Source: Capsicum annuum
Taxonomy: Eukaryota > Streptophyta > Magnoliopsida > Solanales > Solanaceae
Reading direction: 5' to 3'
DNA: 64,000 nucleotides
Assembly: GCF_002878395.1 (NCBI RefSeq)
Contig: NC_061121.1
Location: 131,037,046-131,101,045 of the forward strand
Shown here: one piece after another, positions 58,061-64,000 of the stretch
Position numbering within the stretch: position 1 is the first letter of the stretch
Layout of the letters: each line of letters opens with the position of its first letter
Program-made: the position numbers and the translations under genes
Notes under the pieces: generated by a model
Told to the model about the DNA's origin: nothing
Databases searched by the model: none
Seen by the model: the letters and a program-made list of their open reading frames with translations, nothing else

Positions 58061-59070
58061 TTAATTAGGATTTTGCTAAAGAACTTTAAGAAAAGGGATG
58101 TTCATACTCAACTCTTTTATCATAGCAACAAAAATTCTTATGCTTCACTTATTCCTTTTTATATTTCAACCTTCTAGGAAAAGGTATGGGAGGTCATGGA
58201 ACAGACTTCAAGACTAGGTCGACCTCCTTACATTTTTCATTATCTTTCTCAACTTATTTTTCTATACTTGTTGATTTATGTGATGTCTCACTACTAAATA
58301 CCAAATTTTTAGTTTCTTCTTTGATGGCATCATCAACATCAATAACAGCATTCTACCTCATCAACATAGGCATATGAGGATCATTAGTCGGCTTACCATT
58401 GTAAATAGTAATAGCTAAACAATGATTGTCGTTCTTTAAATTTTACATAGTTTTTCTCTGAAGGGTGCCTGGCTGATGCTGATTTAATATAGATAATATT
58501 TGACAAACTATAGTTCAAGTTTTTTAATCACAGTGGCATGCATTTCTGCTTTTTTAATCTATCTCGATATGTCTCTCCTTAAGGAGATTCTCTTTATTCT
58601 TTGAACTCTTAACCAGCTTCACAAGTAATGTATCCATCCTTGAATCAGTATCATGGTTCCTCGATGAAAAATATGAACCACTCTTCTCCTTATAGTCATC
58701 TTTTTTCCACTAATCATCATCTCTATCTCTACTCCAATCCCTATACTTATCCTCATAATAGTTCATACCTTGATTCCCTTGCCCTGAGTTCTAAGAGTCC
58801 CGATTAGACTTTTTTCCCTTGGCTTAAAAACTCGGTGTCTCTCTATTTAGGTACTTTACTTTCTCCTAAATATCAGAATCATACAACCTAAGAGATTTAC
58901 CTTGTGCCCATAACATTCACCTTTTCAAAATTCATAGTTGCAAATTTCATGGTCTATAATCCAATATCCATCCTTATCCGTATAACCTCTTCAGCTACTA
59001 TATCATCTCTATTTGTATACTAACTCAAAGCACCAATAGCATAGGTATCGACTATTTTTTTTCCTCTCCA

Positions 59071-59082
59071 GTATGACACCCT
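59071..59082. repeat. Target-site duplication of the RTE/SINE insertion, left copy
   Basis: GTATGACACCCT; the right copy GTATGCTACCCT is at 59559-59570 (10 of 12 identical). Confidence 0.75.
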
Positions 59083-59558
59083 CGAATAAGGGTAAAAGGC
59101 TAGTGTGAGTTAGTGGGTTATATCTAGTAGTTAGGAGAGCTCTTGTAAAGCCAAGTTAGTAATACAAGGATTGTGTCCGTATAGAGTAGCCTCTAGCCAG
59201 GAGAGTATGGGTGGGGTGGGTGTCTTTGGGCTTATGAGTGTATGTTATTACTAGGTGGGTGTCCTATTTCTTATTTCTTATTTCCTATTTCATATTTTGT
59301 ATTGCTCTTATTCCTAGTATTTCATATTTCTCTGATCTCTATTTGTATTATTTCTTGTTCATTATTTGTATTATGCCATTCATCCTGCTTCAAGTTTCAT
59401 TACGGCCTTGTTTACTATTCTTTATCTTAAGCAAGGGGCCTATTGGAAACGACCTCTACTTTTTTGGAGGTAGCAGTATGGACTGCATATATTTTACCCT
59501 CCCTAGACCCCACTTTGTGAGAATACATTGAGTTTTTTATTGTTGTTGTTGTTGATGA
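59083..59558 (+). mobile_element. RTE-LINE 3' end or TS-type SINE (Solanaceae)
   Basis: 476-bp plus-strand insertion in the gag of element I. Its 3' part reads AAGCAAGGGGCCTATTGG, GGAGGTAGCAGTATGGACTG, CTCCCTAGACCCCACTTTGT and ends in TTGTTGTTGTTG. This conserved tail is shared by Solanaceae RTE-type LINEs and TS SINEs. The middle is rich in TATTTC(T)TATTTC runs. A 12-bp target-site duplication flanks it. I see neither an RT ORF nor a clear tRNA-like head, so whether it is a 5'-truncated LINE or a SINE is open. Frames at 59238-59531 are not genes. Confidence 0.82.
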
Positions 59559-60608
59559 GTATGCTACCCTTGATTTGTATTATAGACCTGATCTATGATT
59601 TTCATAGCTAACTACCAATAAAGGCTCATGAAATCCCCACCAGTAATAGTATCAACAAAAGCTTTGGCTTTGGTATGCAGAGCTGTATTGAACATCTCAC
59701 ACAAATTCCTCCTTGAAATTCTGTGAATGGGCACAACCATCAACTTCTTATTTAACCAAACCCATGTCTCCTACAATGCCTCAGAATGCAACTACCTAAA
59801 ATTATAAATCTCATCCTACAACTACAGCATTCTAGAAAGTGGGAAAAATCAATCCAAGAGCTATTTCTGCAACCCATTCCAATCAGTGATGGACCCATAA
59901 GGTAGTTCCCCCAACAATAATATCACTTCTCTAGTAAGAGAGAATAGGAACAACCTGAGTATCAAAGCTTCTTGGTAACCCTAAGTAAAATATGTGAGGT
60001 ACAAATCCCAACAAAATTCATGATGTGCATATTTGCATCATTAGTCGGCAAACCAACATACACACCCTTCAATTAAGCAACTGACTCATAGCACTCGTAA
60101 TATCAAACATCAACCCTTGAGGAAATTCAAAGGGAATGTTAGATTCTTTCTCGATAGACTAAACATACCCCAAAACATCCTTCGAATCATCTTAAGCTCG
60201 CAAAAATAGAAAAGTTGGGGGTTCTTAAACTCTATTTTTTCTAGATCTGTTGAGTTCTAGTCGATGCTCTTGTTTTTGTCACCCTCATATCTCTTAAATT
60301 GCACTACAGACAATAACATCCCTTCTCTCATTCTCTTTAGCCAATGGCTAAAGAGTAGTTTCGTAATTATTTCCTAAGTTCACAATGGAGGTTGAAGATT
60401 TAAGAGAGTTGGGTCATCGTGAACTCCATGCTTGTATCTTACAATCATATGATTCTGTCGTAGGGTTCTTTCAAGGTAAAGTTCAAATGGGATCAAGGAT
60501 AGTCTTGAATTTGAGTACTTGGCATACACTAACATAAGCCCCAAGAATAGTAGAAAAATAAAAAGTAACAACCTCAACAACTTCAATCAACTAATCCATA
60601 ACCATATT

Positions 60609-60626
60609 CCCTGCAACAGCACCAAA
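60609..60626 (-). promoter_or_regulatory. Element I primer binding site (tRNA-Asp type)
   Basis: Minus-strand TTGGTGCTGTTGCAGGGA resembles TTGGCGCCGTTGCCGGGGA and lies a few bases after the LTR end at 60630. It fixes the minus orientation of element I. Confidence 0.85.
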
Positions 60627-60629
60627 ATT

Positions 60630-62013
60630 TGAAGTCACTGAAAATTACACCTCCAAGAAGTATAACACGATGGCTTTAAAATGTATAACCCAACAAAGGT
60701 TTTGGGTCAAAACCACAGGAAATAGGCCAAATATCTGTCACAAACTTTCTAAAGTAGCTCAAAAAGTGTAGAAAAGTAAATGGGGGGAGGGATTTTTTTA
60801 GAACAATATCAATAGTAACAATCTTGATTGCTTGGGTTGGAATCAATAAAATATAAATACTAAGACTGTATTTCCTCTAACTTCCTACCCAATAGACTTA
60901 TCGTGCTTTATCAAACAATCTTAATACCTTGTATGTAGAAGCTAACAAGATATGTTTCACCAATTTTCTTGTGAACACCTTCAGTGAATTTCACACATCA
61001 CCTTTTGAGTCTAAGAGTGACACCTTACTAACCCTTAGCATGGATTCTAGATTAACTATTATATTTTAAGTGTCAAGTTAATTATATGAAGGTTGATATC
61101 TTTAAATTATTATTGTGATCTTATCTTCCTGCTATCTACCTCTCTTTGGAGTAGGTATTGAATACAGGAAGGTTCTGAATGTCTGCAATCATTAAGAAAG
61201 CAATCACACTGAAGAAGAATGCAATACACACAAAACTATTGACCAAGAATTACTTTGCACTTCCTCTATTTCATTATTCTGTCATGGTTCCCACAAACCT
61301 AGTTTGGTAGTTTAGCCACTCATGTTTGCAAGAACATCCATTGAATTCATGAAATAAAGCACATGAATAATCTTACAATAATTGAAGGATGAAAAAAATC
61401 TCAAATTAATATTCAACCATAAAAACTAAGAACAAAGGATTCAAAGATCAAAAGCCGAATCTCAGAATCAATATATTGCTGTGAATATCAAGAGTGCGTA
61501 AACAAATACAAAAACATCGAAGGGACATTTAATGAATACAACAGAACTATAAGAATCCTAACATAAATGTAAAAGTAAAATTGGGTCAACAACTACTTAC
61601 GGACCTACTTACAGGCAATAGGTACCACCTGCAAACACTAGGTGGGTCGTAAGTCTCAAAAAGAATCAGTAGTTGTCTAAACATTCACCTACAATGCCAC
61701 TTAAGAGGGGTGTAAGTGGTAGGAAAGTTTCGTAATTCTCAGAGCAAATATCCTAACTTTAGATCTTTTAGAAAAATTTATGTTGACACTTACATGGCCA
61801 CTTATGGTGGTCATAAATGCCACTTACAACCTGTAAGTGAATCTATAAGTGATCCCACTGCACACTTCAACTTATTATTCTTATATTTTTCACCAAAACC
61901 TAGTTTCCTGCTAATCAAACACAAAACCACATCACGTCTAACAAAAAAGACTTAAGTACTTTCATATTTTCTAATTCTAAGCATCAAAAATGTCATAAAA
62001 CCATGGCATATCA
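60630..62013 (-). repeat. Element I 5' LTR
   Basis: 1384 bp aligned with 54435-55840 along its length. U3 words with ACTTAC and GTAAGTG are at 61598-61855. The outer end is CCATGGCATATCA. The ORF at 61716-61955 lies in U3 and is a chance frame. Confidence 0.9.
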
Positions 62014-62018
62014 TGTAT
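62014..62018. repeat. Target-site duplication of element I, right copy
   Basis: TGTAT directly after the LTR end CATATCA; identical to 54430-54434. Confidence 0.88.
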
Positions 62019-63060
62019 TCCTGAGGTTGTGATGATGAGTATTTTTTTAGGCCTATCATTTATCTCCTATTGGGAGTTACCATGGAGATACTCGCACTTC
62101 CCAAAAAGTTTTGGAATGTGGTTGCTATTGGTCGACGATCTATAAGAATACAAATGATTATGCCAGGGCCTGTGACCATTGCCATAGTAAAGGCAATATC
62201 TCACAGAAGTATAAGCACCATAGTACACCCATCCTGGAGATTGAGCTATTTGATGTATGGGGTATTGATTTTATAGAACCATATGTGAGTTTGCATGGGA
62301 TGAAGTATATATTGGTGGTTTTTGACCATGTGTCAAAGTTGGTGAAAGCAATTGCACCTTCAAATAATGAATGTAAGACTATTACAATATTTTTAAAGAG
62401 GAATATTTCTCCTAGATTTGGTACTCGATGAGCTATCACCAATGATGGTGGATCTTATTTTTTCAATCATCTATTCAAGTAATTACTTCTGAAATTTGTT
62501 ATGAGGTCTCCAACCCAGAGATAAAGTTTATTTTGGTGAAGAATGTGAATGCCAATAGAATTAATCAATCGAGAAAGTCAAACGATGTACTTTGGAACTA
62601 TAGGAAATCTAATAAGATCCCCATAGGTTCCTTTTATTATCAACTTATTTCAGGAAAGGCATGCCATTTGTCAACTTAACTTGAGCATAAGGCACTATAG
62701 GCTTTGAAAAAAAATAATTTAAGGTGGAGTATTACCACAATATTGAGATTAAAGAAGATTAATGAGATGGATGAAGTTGTACCATGACAGGAGAATTAAG
62801 AGGAAGGAATTCTAACCTGGTGATTTGGTTATATTATAACTTGAGACTTCAGTTATTTCCTGGAAAGTTTAAGTCAAGGTAGTTTGGATCATTCAACTTA
62901 ATAAGATTATTCCAACATGGTACAATTAAGTTAAAGTGAGATGAGGATGACCCATTCAAGGTGAATAGATATCATATTAAGCATTACATGGGTAGCACAA
63001 AAAAAGATAAGTGTTTGAGAATAAGAGCCTTGATGAGTTTGAATAGTTAAGGGAGTTGAG
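62014..63060 (+). pseudogene. Element G integrase, second part
   Basis: Integrase resumes after element I and the duplicated TGTAT with a CIPE word. Then come a YHGDTRTSQKVL zinc-binding part and ARACDHCHSKGNISQKYKHH (62162-62220), and the core LFDVWGIDFIEPYVSLHGMK, YILVVFDHVSKLVKAIAPSN (62246-62360) with NISPRFGTR and ITNDGG (to 62450). Core Asp residues are visible in GIDF and NDGG; the final Glu region is damaged. The C-terminal part includes GKACHLST and EHKALWALKK (62655-62710). The 106-codon frame at 62111-62431 is the longest clean piece of G. Confidence 0.9.
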
Positions 63061-63105
63061 TTATGCCATGATGTTAAATAAAGTGCTTCATGAGAGGGAA
63101 TCCAT

Positions 63106-64000
63106 TATAATAACCCACAAAATTCTCTCGAAGTCTGACCCTTAAAGCGTAATCAGTAAAGTGTTAATTCGGCCCTACAAAATTGAGAAGTGTCTTCCCA
63201 AGTGAGAAGTATTTTAAACCGCATAGAATTTTCTTAATATAAAATTTTTGTCTTGTATAGTATTGAATAAGATTTATGTCGATACAAATTTCACCAAAAT
63301 CCAACATCTAACGAGGAAGTTATGGCAGTTTTACAAAAAGCAGTCAGAACTGCCCAGGTGTGACGGTCGGGTTGATGGATCGTCGAGCTTGCGACAGACC
63401 ATCACCCAAACCGTCACAACCAAGGTCGTAAATCCCCTTTTTGACTCTAGTGGGATGGCAAAGATGATGGACTGTCAAGATATCGACGAACCATTGCTAG
63501 GACCATCGTTGTTGAGGCAGTGTGGCCTCATCCAGGCCAACGTGTGACGGACGATCCAAAGGACCATTGGTTTTGCGATAGACCATCGCTGAGACCATCG
63601 CATCGAGGAAGAATGTTCTTTTTCTGTTCGATAAGTGATGGACAATTTAACAGACCATTCAGACTAAGCAACGTACTATTGCTTCGACCGTCGTAGCCCC
63701 CGTTCTGCATTTTTAACTAGCTTTAAAAGGGGATTTTTAGTCTTTTTCCAGTCTTTTCAGCCCCTATTTACACCTGATCAAGGCTCACAATTTTATTTCT
63801 CCTCTTCAACATAAAAAACTAGGGGTTTCTACAAATCAAAACCCTTCTTTCTTCTTAAAAAAATCAAGAGAAATCAAGAAATCAAGAATCTCTCCAAGAG
63901 CCTTCAAGAAAGAGTTTTCCTAAGGTATGGAGATGTTGATTCTTGGGTCCCTTTCATCCAAGAAGATCAAGAACCCTTTTATAAATTTCAAAGATCTTAT
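63106..64000 (+). repeat. LTR of a further element (J), truncated by window end
   Basis: Starts TATAATAACCCACAAAATTC (ancestrally probably TGTAATAACCC). It holds a block rich in GACCATCG/GACCGTCG words at 63355-63710 and TTTAAAAG at 63722-63729, followed by a C/T- and A-rich leader-like stretch (TCAAAACCCTTCTTTCTTCT). The order of U3 words, TATA and leader suggests a plus-strand LTR. Its other end and partner lie outside. The frames at 63248-63710 are chance frames. Confidence 0.65.
63355..63710. repeat. GACCGTCG/GACCATCG word cluster in LTR J
   Basis: A dozen or so copies of GA(C/T)(C/G)(A/G)TCG-type octamers in both orientations (for example GACGGTCG, GATCGTCG, GACCATCG, GACCGTCG), in a stretch clearly richer in G and C than the rest of the window. 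Confidence 0.85.

Larger units (their letters stand above)
58400..60600 (-). pseudogene. Element I gag, interrupted
   Basis: Minus-strand Athila-type gag. Near 60130-60165 it reads IPFEFPQGLMFDITSAMSQL. Capsid words follow: VPILS near 59955, a TTWxxLxxKF-like region, HSQNFKEEFV near 59710 and a VDTITGGDFMSL word near 59610-59640, which matches the LxxxAxGxLLxKTxxEAY region. An RTE/SINE-like insertion (59083-59558) splits it. The C-terminal linker with a coiled-coil-like LEDxLVKLVKSSK region lies at 58590-58650. Stops are frequent. Confidence 0.78.
54435..62013 (-). mobile_element. Element I: Athila-like element with gag and protease only
   Basis: Minus-strand element with two LTRs (54435-55840, 1406 bp; 60630-62013, 1384 bp) and a perfect TGTAT duplication. 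Transcription order is primer site, gag, protease, then directly the 3' non-coding region. I find no RT, RNase H or integrase words in the 4.8-kb interior, so it looks like a non-autonomous or internally deleted Athila derivative. Its gag carries an RTE/SINE-like insertion. It lies in the integrase of element G. Confidence 0.88.
39045..63105 (+). mobile_element. Element G: Athila-like Ty3/Gypsy host element, split by H and I
   Basis: Plus-strand Athila-like element: LTR (39045-40207), tRNA-Asp-type primer site, gag, protease, RT, RNase H and integrase. Its gag is interrupted by element H (40847-50495) and its integrase by element I (54435-62013). In both places the reading resumes directly after the insertion and its target-site duplication. 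The env-like region and 3' LTR are absent because LTR J starts at 63106. All domains carry stops. Confidence 0.88.

Noticed and set aside
59238..59531. 97-codon Phe/Tyr/Leu-rich plus-strand ORF
   Set aside because: It lies wholly in the non-coding tail of an RTE/SINE-like insertion with TATTTC repeats.
63248..63710. ORFs of 99 and 60 codons in opposite strands at the window end
   Set aside because: They lie in the U3 word cluster of LTR J; the higher GC there makes open frames longer by chance.

Overview
This is 64 kb of AT-rich plant nuclear DNA made almost entirely of old, broken LTR retrotransposons nested in one another. I find no host protein-coding gene, no rRNA or tRNA gene and no CRISPR array. 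A Solanaceae genome (Capsicum, Solanum or Nicotiana type) is suggested by an RTE-LINE/TS-SINE-like 3' tail ending in (TTG)n at 59.5 kb and by the character of the long LTRs. The species is inference. A plastid atpA fragment in the nuclear context also says plant.

Left block (1-19548). Element A is a minus-strand Ty3/Gypsy element. Its gag, protease and RT lie at 1-2776 and its 5' LTR runs 2777-17221. That LTR is split by element B (3682-15218, plus strand, both LTRs present, perfect CTAGC target-site duplication) and by a plastid insertion around 15.6-16.3 kb. Next comes element C, a plus-strand Athila-like remnant with LTR, tRNA-Asp-type primer site and gag. It is cut off at 19548.

Middle block (19549-39044). 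Element F is a minus-strand 3' LTR plus integrase and chromodomain. It abuts a minus-strand Ty1/Copia element of Sirevirus type, with 3' LTR, duplicated polypurine tracts, an envelope-like ORF remnant and RT-RNase H. Two related minus-strand Gypsy elements follow, D (26473-31541) and E (31685-39044). Both are joined on the left to the same Copia sequence, so the Copia-LTR junction is present twice.

Right block (39045-64000). Element G is a plus-strand Athila-like element that acts as host. Element H (40847-50495, TSD CTGGG) sits in its gag. Element I (54435-62013, minus strand, TSD TGTAT) sits in its integrase. I carries gag and protease but no RT or integrase, and its gag contains an RTE/SINE insertion (59083-59558, 12-bp TSD with two mismatches). 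At 63106 a further LTR (J) begins and leaves the window.

The coding regions are recognisable only in pieces, with many stops and frameshifts, so all are called pseudogenes. Domain order was read from short conserved words (FIDD box, TNAP/FMDLMN, ADALSR, LCDLGA, CCHC-like knuckles, IN C-terminal and chromodomain-like tails). Gene boundaries are approximate. TSD, LTR and primer-site boundaries were read base by base. The most interesting signals are the exact nesting, family-specific short words packed just upstream of the TATA box in most LTR families, minisatellites inside LTRs, the duplicated Copia-LTR junction, and the gag-protease-only Athila derivative.
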